NCBI GenBank assembly: GCA_041659985.1
Contig: JBAZXE010000003.1
Span: 4,470-68,469 of the forward strand
Direction of reading: 5' to 3'
Source of the DNA: JAHFTW01 sp041659985
GTDB lineage: Archaea > Thermoplasmatota > E2 > JACPAO01 > JAHFTW01
Length of the DNA: 64,000 nt
Of this stretch, positions 1 through 8,370 are shown in pieces. How positions within the stretch are numbered: the stretch's first letter is position 1; the number at the start of each line of letters is the position of its first letter. Under the pieces are notes generated by a model. That model searched no databases. It was given only the letters and a program-made list of their open reading frames with translations, and was not told the origin of the DNA. The position numbers were made by a program, and so were the translations under genes.

Positions 1-2
1 CG

Positions 3-1421
3 AGCGCGAGCAAGGTCATCGCCAAACCGCTGGACGAGGTGTTCCTGCACTTCTGGGGCTCCGACCCGCGCCTGCGCCTCGAACTGCACCGCGACCACGT
101 CAAGGGTTACTCCATCCACCGCGAGACGCCAGACTCGCTCGAGTACGAATTCGTCTTCGAAGCGTACGGCACGCGCAGTTGGGGCAAGGCCGTCGAGGTC
201 GCGCAACGCAACCGCCCCGCCGCCCAAGGGGGTCCGCGCATCGACGTCGAGGTCCTCGACGGGCCGCTCAAAGGCCAGACCGTCACGACGCTCTTCCGCG
301 CGGTCGCCGGCGGCACCGAAGTCACGCAGATCAACCGCGTCTGGCCTGGCGACTCTGACCTCATGGTGAAGATTCTCGGCAAGAAACTCAACGCCCGCCT
401 CACCGCCCTGGCCGGCGTCCACCTGGAGCAGCACCGCCACGACCTGGAAGGCCTCGAGCGGTTCCAGGACCGCTTCAGCCAGGAGCACCAGGAAAAACTC
501 GCGCACGGCGATGGCGCGTTCGTGGACTTCCTCAAAACCACGCGCGCCGTGACCTTGCCCGTCATCATCCTCCCCATCCTGGGCGCGGCCGCCCTCGCGG
601 CTCGCCAGGGCGTCTTCGACCCGAGTGCCCTTGTGCTTACCCTCGTCGGCGGCGGTGCGGCCCTCTTGGCGGCCAACCTCCTCAACGACCTCTACGACTT
701 CAAGGGCGGCGCCGACCAGTCGGCTCGCCAGGTCCCCGGCGCCATCGAGACCGGCTCCGGCGCCTTCGTCGAGGGCCGCTGGTCACTGAAGAAAGGATGG
801 GCCATGACCGTCGCGCTCTTCGGCGTGGCGGCCCTGTGCGGATTGGCCCTCGCCGTCTTTTCGACGCCTCTTGTCCTTGCCTTCGCGGCGGCGGGCGCGC
901 TCATTTCCTACATCTACATCGGCCCACCGTTCCCGTTGGCCTACAAGGGCCGCGGCCTCGGCGAACTGTGCATCTTCGTCGCTTTCGGTCTCCTGCCGGT
1001 CGCGGGCGGTGTGCTCGCGCATGGTGGAACCTTGACCCATGAAGTCTGGGCGATTGCTTCGTTCTTCGGCCTGTCGAGCATGATGCTGCTCTACCACCAC
1101 CACTTCCTGCACTGGGAAGCGGACCGTGTGGCGGGCAAGGGCTCGCCCGTCGCCATCCTCGGCCCGCAAGGCGGCGCGCTCGTCGGCATGGGGCTTGCCC
1201 TCGGCACCAGCGCGGCCATCCTCGCCACCGTCTTGGCGCTCGGCCTGGAGCCGTGGACCGCGCTCGCCGCCGCGCCGCCCCTGCTCCTCCTGCCGCAGCA
1301 GCGCAAAGTCCTCGCCGGCAGCAAGGACCCGCCGCAGATGCTGCGCCAAATGAACGCGGCCTTTGGCGCCATGATGCTCATCGGCCTGAACCTGGTTCTT
1401 GGCCTCTGGCTCACGGCCTGA
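3..1421 (+). CDS. SRPBCC-UbiA prenyltransferase fusion (MenA-like), 5'-partial
   Basis: The frame is open to the left edge of the window, so the true start lies outside; a GTG at 39 is in frame but would cut the first domain. Visible residues 1-150 look like an SRPBCC (START/polyketide-cyclase-like) domain. Residues from about 175 are a polytopic UbiA-type prenyltransferase. The first aspartate motif is present (NLLNDLYDFKGGAD, about 225-238). The second reads HWEADRVAGK (about 370-379), close to the MenA pattern but with His where the first Asp is expected. MenA-type enzymes prenylate dihydroxynaphthoate for menaquinone in the membrane. Substrate is not proven; an archaeal lipid or haem/quinone prenyltransferase remains possible. 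Confidence 0.75.
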   Translation, partial: SASKVIAKPLDEVFLHFWGSDPRLRLELHRDHVKGYSIHRETPDSLEYEFVFEAYGTRSWGKAVEVAQRNRPAAQGGPRIDVEVLDGPLKGQTVTTLFRAVAGGTEVTQINRVWPGDSDLMVKILGKKLNARLTALAGVHLEQHRHDLEGLERFQDRFSQEHQEKLAHGDGAFVDFLKTTRAVTLPVIILPILGAAALAARQGVFDPSALVLTLVGGGAALLAANLLNDLYDFKGGADQSARQVPGAIETGSGAFVEGRWSLKKGWAMTVALFGVAALCGLALAVFSTPLVLAFAAAGALISYIYIGPPFPLAYKGRGLGELCIFVAFGLLPVAGGVLAHGGTLTHEVWAIASFFGLSSMMLLYHHHFLHWEADRVAGKGSPVAILGPQGGALVGMGLALGTSAAILATVLALGLEPWTALAAAPPLLLLPQQRKVLAGSKDPPQMLRQMNAAFGAMMLIGLNLVLGLWLTA

Positions 1422-1525
1422 GGCGGCGACGCGACGGAATGGCCGGCCCAAGCCGGCAATTGCGCGGGGTGCGCGCCTTCGCGCCGACACAATGCTTAAC
1501 TCGCGTGGCCGGGCGTCGGGAATCC

Positions 1526-2683
1526 ATGAACAAGGGCGTTCTTTCCTTCCTGATTGCCTCGGCGTTCCTGGCCGGTTGCGCCGACAATGGCCAACCCTCC
1601 GACGACCCCGTCGTCGACCCCGGCGTCCAGTTCGAAAGCGACGTGCTGCAACTCTCCCTGCCGACGATGCCGCGCGAGGCCCCTCTCCCCGGCGAGCGCA
1701 CCCTCGACAAAGCTCCCGAGTGGCGCCTGGGCGAATGGTGGACTTACACGCTCACTGACGGGTTCGCCGGAAACACCTACGAATTCACCCGCGTGGTCGC
1801 CGGGCAGGACAAGGCCGCCGGCAACTACCTCGTCGGCTTCCCCCTGGAGGAGTTCAACAACGACGTCATGCTGTTCCACACGCCCGGCTTCGGCGACATC
1901 CGCCAGTCCGACCTGTCCTACGAGACGCACGACGCCGTGTTCCAGATGCTGCAGTTCCCCCTGCGCGACGGCGACTCCTGGGAGGCCGAATTCGAGGGCA
2001 CTGGCAAGGGCCCCGTCACCGTCGCCGCCACGGGCACCACCGCCGAGGTCGAGCTCATCAGCCCGCAGTACAACGTCGTGGCCACCTACGACGCCGAGCT
2101 CGGCGAGTTCTCCAAGATGTCCATCAACAACGGCAGCTACGAGGTCTACGAGGTCACCGGCCACGGCTACAACTACGAAGGCGTCATTCGCGTCCCACAC
2201 GCCCATGACCTCATCTTCATCAACGGCCGCCTTGCCGGCGCGCAAGACCTCGCGGGGCCCACGGGAACGGCCGCCGGGCCCACGGAGACCATCGTCGTCG
2301 GCGCCGGCTACGATCGCGCCGCCTTCATCCTCGCCGTCGGCGCCGGACCCTTCCTCGGCGTGTCCAACGCGGTGCCTGTCGGCGTCTTCCGCGAGACGGC
2401 CACTGCCCCCGACGGCACCGTGTACCAACTGCAACTGCTACCGCACGAAGGCGGTTTCAAGATCGCCGCCTTCGGACACGAGAACCCGGAAGGCACGTGG
2501 ACCCTCGAGCACATCGCCGCCGGGGCGGGCGTCGCCTTCATCGAAGGCATCGGCTACCACTCCATCGACGTCGACCTGCCGTCGGGCTGCGTCATCAACT
2601 CATTCAACGCGCAGCACCACAACTCGGAGTGCAAGATCAACCAGGACCAGGCCGGTTCCATCAACGCGACGACCGCCCCCTAG
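1526..2683 (+). CDS. Secreted lipoprotein, unknown function
   Basis: 385 residues. The ATG chosen is followed by a short charged N-terminus, a hydrophobic stretch and the lipobox FLAGC (Cys18), so the mature protein should be lipid-anchored outside the cell. The mature part opens with an acidic, proline-rich linker and continues as a beta-rich domain with many Tyr, Gly and Asp residues; no catalytic motif is recognised. The frame could be extended upstream, but that part overlaps the prenyltransferase and lacks a signal. It lies downstream of the prenyltransferase with a gap of about 100 bases and converges on the tsr3 gene, three bases away. Confidence 0.8.
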   Translation: MNKGVLSFLIASAFLAGCADNGQPSDDPVVDPGVQFESDVLQLSLPTMPREAPLPGERTLDKAPEWRLGEWWTYTLTDGFAGNTYEFTRVVAGQDKAAGNYLVGFPLEEFNNDVMLFHTPGFGDIRQSDLSYETHDAVFQMLQFPLRDGDSWEAEFEGTGKGPVTVAATGTTAEVELISPQYNVVATYDAELGEFSKMSINNGSYEVYEVTGHGYNYEGVIRVPHAHDLIFINGRLAGAQDLAGPTGTAAGPTETIVVGAGYDRAAFILAVGAGPFLGVSNAVPVGVFRETATAPDGTVYQLQLLPHEGGFKIAAFGHENPEGTWTLEHIAAGAGVAFIEGIGYHSIDVDLPSGCVINSFNAQHHNSECKINQDQAGSINATTAP

Positions 2684-2686
2684 GCG

Positions 2687-3343
2687 TCAATCTTCTTCGT
2701 CGTCCGGTTTGCCGCGCCGGCCATCCTTGCGGAAGACCTTGGGTCGCGCGGTGACCGGCTCGTCGTCCACCGCTTCGTCGCCCTCGACGAGGTAGGCCAT
2801 CTGGGCCTGCACCACTTCGGCGGACGTCTCGCATTTGGCGTAGTCTTCCAGCGGGTTCTTGTTGAGGGAGAGGAACAATTCGCCGAACGGGAGCACCGAG
2901 AGGACGTCGCGCGCCTGGCGGGCCTCGCCGACGATGAAGAGAGCGGCCCCGATGGCCTCCGCCGTCGAGAGCACGAAGGGCTTGCCATAGTTGATGGGAT
3001 TCGCGGCCACCAAGAAGGGCAGCGCACGGCTGCGCGTCGAGCCGAGGAGAATAGGGAACGCCTCCTCCGCCTGCGCCCACGAGCAGTCCAGCGCCAGAAG
3101 GCCATTCTTGCGCATGTCTTGCGCATCCTCGCGGCTGAGGGCTTTCTTGGCGAAGGGGTTGAGCAGGACCGAGTGCTTGGGCGCCTTCTTGACGTCGTCG
3201 AAGAGGATGGCTTTGCCGTGCTTGGCCAGGCGCAGAGCCGTGTTCTTCTTCGGGTCGTCCTGCGCGGCGTGGTAGATGTGGACTCCGATGGTGCCGCCAA
3301 TCTTGGCGGGTCGCGGCGGTCCGCGGGGACGGCGGCCGCTCAA
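2687..3343 (-). CDS. tsr3: Tsr3/DUF367 family rRNA aminocarboxypropyltransferase
   Basis: 218 residues. Family hallmarks are clear: an N-terminal DDPKKNTALRLAKHG segment, LNPFAKKALS, LDCSW, ALPFLVAANPINYGKPF, LSTAEA and LNKNPLEDY. In yeast and archaea Tsr3 transfers the 3-amino-3-carboxypropyl group of SAM to a hypermodified pseudouridine of small-subunit rRNA. The C-terminal 30 residues are a charged tail. The start is a TTG that overlaps the TGA stop of the upstream reductase (TTGA), with an excellent Shine-Dalgarno GGGAGGTG on the minus strand at 3348-3355. It is the second gene of a two-gene operon with the geranylgeranyl reductase. Confidence 0.88.
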   Translation of the reverse strand: MSGRRPRGPPRPAKIGGTIGVHIYHAAQDDPKKNTALRLAKHGKAILFDDVKKAPKHSVLLNPFAKKALSREDAQDMRKNGLLALDCSWAQAEEAFPILLGSTRSRALPFLVAANPINYGKPFVLSTAEAIGAALFIVGEARQARDVLSVLPFGELFLSLNKNPLEDYAKCETSAEVVQAQMAYLVEGDEAVDDEPVTARPKVFRKDGRRGKPDDEED

Positions 3344-4707
3344 TGAGCACCTCCCGGCGGACCAACCACGGATTGCACGGAGCCCGCGGATCCTTTGGAT
3401 CCGTGCTCTTCGTGGGTTCCGTGGTTCGTTCCGGCGCGAAGCCCAGCCGCGCGGGCGGAGCGTTCCGGCGGGTCGCCGCGCAAGAGCACCTTGAGGAACA
3501 AGGCGACCAACCTCGGTTCGGCCCACAATAGCGGCAAGACGAGGCGACTTGGATAGTCGATGTCGCCGAGGCGTTCGATGACAGCCTTTGCCCGCGGCTT
3601 GGACAGAAGCCGGGCGAGGCGGTTGAAGTCGGCGTCGGTGAAGCGCTTGTAGAGCCCGCGCAGCAGAGTCCCTTTGCGCAGTTCGCGGGCGATGGTGCGC
3701 TTGACCTTGCGTTCGTAGGGCAGGAGGTCGCCGCGGCTGAGGCCGTCGCTGCGCAGTCCGCGGTCCGCCACCACGGCCAGGTGTTCGCTTCCCACGAGCC
3801 CCATGTAGATGCCGCCGCCTGACGTCGGCTTGGCCATGCCGGCCGCGTCGCCAACCAGCATGACGCGGTCGTCCACGAGGCGCGAGCGCAGGCCGAGTGG
3901 GATGCCGCCGATGATGAGGTAGCTCGGTTTCGCGCCCGTCAAGTACGGCGCAGAATGCTTGTCGGTGAACATGCGTTCGTAGTAGGCGCGCGCCGACTGT
4001 TCGTTCATGCCGGGCGCCACGGCCAACCCGGTGCGGGTGCGGTCGCCGCCCACCGGAATGATCCAGGAAAAGAAGCCCGGAGCCTGCGCCGCGCCGCTGA
4101 ACATCGGGATGACATGCGTCCGGCCCTCGGGGATGTGGCAGCCGGACAGTTCGGCCTCGTACGCAGAGACGATTTCGTCCACGGGCGGGAAGTCGAACCA
4201 GCGCGCGACGCCGCCGCGGATGCCGTCGGCGCCAACGAGGAGGCGGACCCGCACCGTGGAGCGCAGGCCGAGGCGCTGCAGGGTGACGGTCACGCCGCCC
4301 GGGTCGCGTTCGGCGGCCACGGCCTTGGTGGCCACGCGCAGCTCGACGCCGGCGCGCACGGCGAACTCGGCGCAGCGCACATCGAAGCGGGCGCGGTCCA
4401 TGGCCTGCGCCTGCACCTGCTTGGAGACGAACTCGACCGTCGTGCCGTCGGGGGCGACGATGAGGCCGCCGCGCAAGTCGTTCTGGTGCAGGTCGCCGAT
4501 GGGAAACGGCGTGTGGTCGAAGGTGCGCGGCGTCACCAGGCCGGCGCACTGCACCGGCTGGCCGACTTCGGGGTGCTCCTCGACAAGCAGGACCTTCCAG
4601 CCGTGGAGGGCCAACAGCCGGGCCGTGTTGGACCCCGTGGGGCCGGCGCCGACCACCAGCACGTCGTAGTCGGGTCCCTGCACGCGCCATCCAGGGCCAT
4701 CCGGCAT
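3340..4707 (-). CDS. Geranylgeranyl reductase family flavoprotein
   Basis: 455 residues. The N-terminus carries the FAD dinucleotide-binding motif VVGAGPTGSN (about 17-26). Later come the ribose-binding segment MLVGDAAGMAKPTSGGGIYM (about 280-300) and a C-terminal helical part, as in archaeal digeranylgeranylglycerophospholipid reductases, which saturate isoprenoid chains of membrane lipids. The neighbouring UbiA gene is consistent with isoprenoid work, but quinone side chains are also possible substrates. ATG 4707 was chosen; GTG 4683 is an alternative nearer the FAD motif. The last 20 or so codons (reading NHGTHEEHG and on) are encoded by a hairpin repeat at 3364-3426 that has fused to the gene end. 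Confidence 0.85.
   Translation of the reverse strand: MPDGPGWRVQGPDYDVLVVGAGPTGSNTARLLALHGWKVLLVEEHPEVGQPVQCAGLVTPRTFDHTPFPIGDLHQNDLRGGLIVAPDGTTVEFVSKQVQAQAMDRARFDVRCAEFAVRAGVELRVATKAVAAERDPGGVTVTLQRLGLRSTVRVRLLVGADGIRGGVARWFDFPPVDEIVSAYEAELSGCHIPEGRTHVIPMFSGAAQAPGFFSWIIPVGGDRTRTGLAVAPGMNEQSARAYYERMFTDKHSAPYLTGAKPSYLIIGGIPLGLRSRLVDDRVMLVGDAAGMAKPTSGGGIYMGLVGSEHLAVVADRGLRSDGLSRGDLLPYERKVKRTIARELRKGTLLRGLYKRFTDADFNRLARLLSKPRAKAVIERLGDIDYPSRLVLPLLWAEPRLVALFLKVLLRGDPPERSARAAGLRAGTNHGTHEEHGSKGSAGSVQSVVGPPGGAH
3364..3426. repeat. 9-nt-unit hairpin element, copy A
   Basis: Each arm is three 9-nt units. Left arm: AACCACGGA, TTGCACGGA, GCCCGCGGA. Right arm: TCCGTGCTC, TTCGTGGGT, TCCGTGGTT. The arms are separated by a 9-base loop. 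The outermost 9 bp pair perfectly and the inner units pair imperfectly. The element lies inside the 3' coding end of the geranylgeranyl reductase gene, so it is translated in that frame. Four related copies occur in the window. Confidence 0.85.
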
Positions 4708-4786
4708 TTCAACATGAGCGGATGGGCGGCCGGGCCTTGGGTGGTCTCCGCTCGCTTCTTGACCTGGTGCCGCCTTGGCCGCCTTG

Positions 4787-5251
4787 ATGGCGCTCGGCCA
4801 GACCCAACTCCTCACGGTGGCCGGCGTGCTGGCCATCCTGTTCGCGGTCATCGTGTACAACAACGTGGCCGCCATGCGCTCCCGCATCAAGGCCCGCCAA
4901 GCCACCAAGGGATCCGCCTCCTCCCATGAGGGCCCGGTCCACCCGCTCTTGGTCAAGTTCGCCCGCCACGAGGGCTCCGTGGTCGGCGAGACCGTGGCCA
5001 TCGACGGCGAGCGCCTCATCCTCAAGCAGGCCGGCTCCTTCAAGGCGGTCCCCATCAGCCAAGCCGAGGTCAAGGGCGACGACGTCGTGCTCACCGGTCT
5101 CATCGACTGGGCCATCGCGGCACAGGCTGGAACCGCCTGGCACGAATCGACCCGCAAGGCGGACGCCGGCGTCAGCGGGGAACTCACCAAGAGTTCCGAC
5201 GTGAAGTCGCCCGCGATGGACGCCGTGCGCTCCCGCGACGGCAAGAACTAG
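4787..5251 (+). CDS. Single-TM protein with small soluble domain
   Basis: 154 residues. An N-terminal hydrophobic helix (about 5-27) is followed by a basic segment and a compact domain of alternating beta strands (about 45-110), then a polar tail. This topology suggests a membrane-anchored cytoplasmic or external beta domain; I do not recognise the family with confidence (it resembles small archaeal beta-barrel DUF proteins). ATG 4787 was preferred over an in-frame TTG four codons upstream. It is diverged from the geranylgeranyl reductase by about 80 bases and is followed by pth2 after 11 bases, so the two are probably co-transcribed. Confidence 0.7.
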   Translation: MALGQTQLLTVAGVLAILFAVIVYNNVAAMRSRIKARQATKGSASSHEGPVHPLLVKFARHEGSVVGETVAIDGERLILKQAGSFKAVPISQAEVKGDDVVLTGLIDWAIAAQAGTAWHESTRKADAGVSGELTKSSDVKSPAMDAVRSRDGKN

Positions 5252-5262
5252 GGGGCCGCATC

Positions 5263-5616
5263 GTGCCGTACAAGATGGTCATCGTGGCCCGCAAGGACCT
5301 CGACCTCAGCAAAGGCAAGTTGGCCGCCCAGGTGGGGCACGCCGCCGTCGAGTGCACGCTCAAGGCGCAGAAGTACGCCAAGGACGCGTTGGCAGAATGG
5401 CTGTCCATGGGTCAGATGAAGGCGGTGCTGAAGGTGCAGTCCGAGAAGGAGTTCTATCCGCTCAAACAGGCCGCCGAGCGAGCCGGCCTTTGCACGGCGC
5501 TCATCACCGACGCCGGCCACACCGAAATTCCGGCGGGGACCGTGACGGTTCTCGCCATCGGCCCTGGGCCTGAATCCACTGTGGACAAAGTCACCGGCCA
5601 CCTGTCTCTGCTCTAG
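5263..5616 (+). CDS. pth2: Peptidyl-tRNA hydrolase, archaeal/eukaryotic type (Pth2)
   Basis: 117 residues, the usual length for Pth2. The protein starts with a beta strand (YKMVIVARKDL) followed by the signature GKLAAQVGHAAVE (about 18-30), and ends with TDAGHTEIPAGT and VLAIGP segments typical of the family. The enzyme releases tRNA from peptidyl-tRNA that drops off the ribosome. The start is GTG 5263, eleven bases after the preceding stop codon. Pth2 is the archaeal and eukaryotic form and is one of the lineage markers in this window. Confidence 0.95.
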   Translation: MPYKMVIVARKDLDLSKGKLAAQVGHAAVECTLKAQKYAKDALAEWLSMGQMKAVLKVQSEKEFYPLKQAAERAGLCTALITDAGHTEIPAGTVTVLAIGPGPESTVDKVTGHLSLL

Positions 5617-5634
5617 GAAATCCAGCCCGGCGAA

Positions 5635-5922
5635 CTAGTCGTCTCGGCGCGCGAAAAGGAACAAGACCAGCAGCGCGGCCAGGAGAACGAAGTGGATGAA
5701 CTGGTGGTCCAACTCCTCGGAGACGCCTGTAAGGTCGCCCAGGAAATGCAAGCCGGTTCCCACGCACACGATGAGGGTCGCCCACCACGCGCCAGCCAAG
5801 AGGTTCGACTCGCCGCGCCGGTCGCGCAGCTTGACGAGAATCAGGATGGACAGGATGAATCCGCCGAGATTGAAGTACGCCAGCGGGTTCGTCGTCTCCC
5901 ACCCAAATTCCGGGAACGCCAT
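5635..5922 (-). CDS. Small membrane protein, three TM helices
   Basis: 95 residues. Three hydrophobic segments (about 13-33, 43-63 and 73-92) are separated by short charged loops; the second loop contains a DRRGE sequence and the C-terminus is FARRDD. No family recognised. It converges on pth2, with 18 bases between the two stop codons, and is divergent from the DUF531 gene with a 115-base intergenic region. The positive loop after helix 1 would put the N-terminus outside by the positive-inside rule, but this is a guess. Confidence 0.65.
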   Translation of the reverse strand: MAFPEFGWETTNPLAYFNLGGFILSILILVKLRDRRGESNLLAGAWWATLIVCVGTGLHFLGDLTGVSEELDHQFIHFVLLAALLVLFLFARRDD

Positions 5923-6037
5923 GACCTAGACCTGGTGGGGCCCCTAACGAACCTTCCGAATCGCGGCCGGCCGCCGACCGCAGCCGCCATATCCTGCGCC
6001 CCTGCTGGCCACCTGGAGGCAACGCCTGGCTGGACGC

Positions 6038-6619
6038 ATGACCCTCGGGTTGTACAACTGCTATGACCCGAAGCAGTGGCATGACATCATGCGCATCACG
6101 CTGGCTCGCGCCGCGCCCGTGGCGATGGCGTTCGATTGCGACCTTGCCACCATCGGGTTCCCCTTCGAGCAGGCACGTGCGCGTGGGGCCAAGCGCAACG
6201 ACTTGGCCCTCGACTCGCCCGCCGCCATCGCGACCTTCGTCACGGAAAGCTCCAGCATCGGCGACGGCGGCGACCTGTTGATCCGGCTCGTCGAAGAGAA
6301 ACGCTTCACTGTCCTCCCGTTCCCCGGCCCAACTGGATTTCCCGCCAAGCTGGGTCGTTTGGTCGCGACGACGCCCACGCCGGAAGCCGCGAAAGCCGTC
6401 ACGCCGCTGCAGGTCGCCGAGGATCTTGCCGCCGGGCAGAGCCAACTGCTGCTGTTCGGATTGGGTCCGCGCGGCCTTCCGGCGCAGGTCTTGCACGACG
6501 CGCGGCACCACCTCGAATTGACGGGCAAGGGAATCTCGATGGAGACGTCGACGGCTCTCGGCGCGCTGCCGGCGCTGGTGTCGGCGCATCTGCACCATGT
6601 ACGGAAGGCGACTGCTTGA
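6038..6619 (+). CDS. DUF531 family archaeal protein
   Basis: 193 residues. The N-terminal MTLGLYNCYDPKQWHD and the following LARAAPVAMAFDCDLAT and GFPFE segments match the archaeal DUF531 family, whose function is unknown; a fold related to SPOUT-like methyltransferases has been proposed for similar proteins, but I cannot show it here. The start is ATG 6038. The stop TGA is overlapped by the TTG start of the next gene, so the two are probably translationally coupled and may act together. A CATATC box at 5988-5994 could be the promoter, giving a leader of about 20 bases with GGAGG in it. Confidence 0.82.
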   Translation: MTLGLYNCYDPKQWHDIMRITLARAAPVAMAFDCDLATIGFPFEQARARGAKRNDLALDSPAAIATFVTESSSIGDGGDLLIRLVEEKRFTVLPFPGPTGFPAKLGRLVATTPTPEAAKAVTPLQVAEDLAAGQSQLLLFGLGPRGLPAQVLHDARHHLELTGKGISMETSTALGALPALVSAHLHHVRKATA

Positions 6620-7230
6620 CGGGCCATCCAGGAGCTCGCCGCAATCTTCTCGTGGCGCTGGTCACCGACGATTTCCGGCTTTACCATGAGCTTGCGCCGT
6701 ATCTGGAGGCCAACGGCATCCGGGTCCTCGGCCTGAAACCCGGTGAAGACCCCCCCAAGTCGGTGAAGGTGCTCCTCGGCGGCCCTGCCGGCGATCCGCG
6801 CACCGTGCCTCTGCGCGATGATCGCGAGGCAACGTTGTTGGCCTTGATCGCAGCGCTCGATGAACGGCCGACGGCCAAGGGCGGCTACCGGCGCGTCGTC
6901 TTCGGCGTCGACCCGGGCCATGTCATCGGCCTCGCGGTGCTGGCCGATGGCCAGTGCCTGCATGTGACCGAGGCGCGCAGCCCCGACCAGGCCGTCGAGC
7001 GCATCGCCGCATGGGCCACCGGCCTCTCAGCGCAGCGCTGGGAAGTGCACGTCGGCGACGGCCACCCCAAGACGGGCCGTGGCATCCTCCCCGCCGTCAA
7101 GGCGCGCTTGCCGCAGGCCCGTGTGCTCCTGGTGCCGGAGGAGGCGACGACGCCGTTCCGCCCCGTCACCGCCAGCCGCCACACGGACGCCGCCATCACA
7201 ATCGCGCAGCGCGAGCCGCGCATGGATTAG
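6616..7230 (+). CDS. RNase H-fold-like conserved archaeal protein
   Basis: 204 residues from TTG 6616, which overlaps the stop of the DUF531 gene; GTG 6652 is an alternative. The N-terminal half (VALVTDDFRLYHELAPYLEA) looks like a small alpha/beta domain. The second half begins with VVFGVDPGHVIGLAVLADG, the strand-Asp-Pro-Gly-loop-strand pattern of RNase H-like nucleases such as Holliday junction resolvases, followed by a region ending in SRHTDAAITIA where a second acidic residue sits. Nuclease activity on nucleic acid is inferred only from this pattern. Coupling with DUF531 suggests a shared process. Confidence 0.7.
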   Translation: MTGHPGARRNLLVALVTDDFRLYHELAPYLEANGIRVLGLKPGEDPPKSVKVLLGGPAGDPRTVPLRDDREATLLALIAALDERPTAKGGYRRVVFGVDPGHVIGLAVLADGQCLHVTEARSPDQAVERIAAWATGLSAQRWEVHVGDGHPKTGRGILPAVKARLPQARVLLVPEEATTPFRPVTASRHTDAAITIAQREPRMD

Positions 7231-7308
7231 GTCCAACCTGGGCATTGCTGGCGTGCCGGCTTTGCAAGCGGAACGTTGAACCGACGGCCCGTCCAATTGA
7301 GGGCGCCG

Positions 7309-8370
7309 ATGGACCCGTCCCGCTGGATCGCCCTGCGCGAGCGCCTCGAGGACCTGCCGCAGGCGCCGGTCCCGCGCGCCCATCCGCGCAACTGGGTGTT
7401 CCGCGTCAAGCGTGGCCTCGACATCATCGGCCACCTCCGCCTCGACTCGGCGCGCTTCTTCGCCCACTACAACCCGTACCCGAAGCCGTTCAAGCATCTC
7501 GTCATCCCCCTTGACGAAGGCGTCGAGATTGGGGCGTGGCTGGGCCCGCAGCACGCCGAGCGCAGCGACTGGGGCTTGGTGCTGGTCCCCGGCATGTTCA
7601 GCACCAAGGACGACACCGTGCACAAGCGCCGGGCCATCCGGATGTGGCGGCATTGGCGCATCCCCGTCATCGCCATGGACATGCGCGGCTTCGGCGAATC
7701 CACCGGAATCTCGACGGCCGGCTGGAAGGAGGCCGAGGACGTCCACGCCGCGGCCCGCACCCTTGTGGCGCAGACTGGCGTCAAGCGCGTGGCGATTCTG
7801 GCGGAATCCTTGGGAGGGGCCGCCGCCCTCAACGCGTTGGCCTTCGACGGCGAATCCGGCCAGAACCTCTTCACCGGCGGCGTCCTGTGCTGGAGCGCCT
7901 TCGTGGACGCGCGCGACGCGGTCAACTACATCTCCGAGCGCCCGCCGTCCGACCACCCGTTCCTCGGAGCGTGGGACGGTTTCCGTCGGCTGTTGCGCTT
8001 CAAGTCGATGGGTGGGTACGACCGGTTCGACGAGTACCTCGAAGATGCGGCCCGCGTCCACGGCCTGTCCGGCTTCAGCGAGCTTGCCGACTTGTCGAAC
8101 CCGAAGTGGAAGGTGCCACTGATGCGGCAGCCGACCCTCCTTGTCCATGCCACCGACGACCCTGTCGTCCCCGTGCGCCACGCCCGCCGCATGGAGCGCT
8201 ACGCCGAAGGGCATCCCCACATTCAGACGCTCATCACTAGTTGGGGCGGCCACACCGGTTTCGAGCCCATGGACCCGACGTGGTTCTGGGAAGTCATGCG
8301 CCTCTTCTACGGCGAGGTCAACGGCGTCGAACTGCCGAATTTGGCCAACGAGCGGCTGCTCAAGCCGTAG
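7309..8370 (+). CDS. Alpha/beta hydrolase
   Basis: 353 residues from ATG 7309. The classical alpha/beta hydrolase elements are present: an oxyanion-hole segment after strand 3 (VLVPGMFSTKDD), the nucleophile elbow AESLGG, the acidic residue in HATDDPVVP and the catalytic His in WGGHTGFEP near the C-terminus. Together these give a Ser-Asp-His triad of an esterase, lipase or similar hydrolase; the substrate cannot be told. An in-frame TTG at 7276 lies upstream but lacks support. The gene ends 11 bases inside the convergent response regulator gene. Confidence 0.85.
   Translation: MDPSRWIALRERLEDLPQAPVPRAHPRNWVFRVKRGLDIIGHLRLDSARFFAHYNPYPKPFKHLVIPLDEGVEIGAWLGPQHAERSDWGLVLVPGMFSTKDDTVHKRRAIRMWRHWRIPVIAMDMRGFGESTGISTAGWKEAEDVHAAARTLVAQTGVKRVAILAESLGGAAALNALAFDGESGQNLFTGGVLCWSAFVDARDAVNYISERPPSDHPFLGAWDGFRRLLRFKSMGGYDRFDEYLEDAARVHGLSGFSELADLSNPKWKVPLMRQPTLLVHATDDPVVPVRHARRMERYAEGHPHIQTLITSWGGHTGFEPMDPTWFWEVMRLFYGEVNGVELPNLANERLLKP

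Noticed and set aside
1253..1525. Upstream extension of the first lipoprotein gene
   Set aside because: It overlaps the prenyltransferase out of frame and would bury the signal peptide and lipobox.
2661..3854. Minus-strand frame covering tsr3 and the end of the reductase gene in a third reading frame
   Set aside because: Both genes are better explained in their own frames with family motifs; this frame has no domain.
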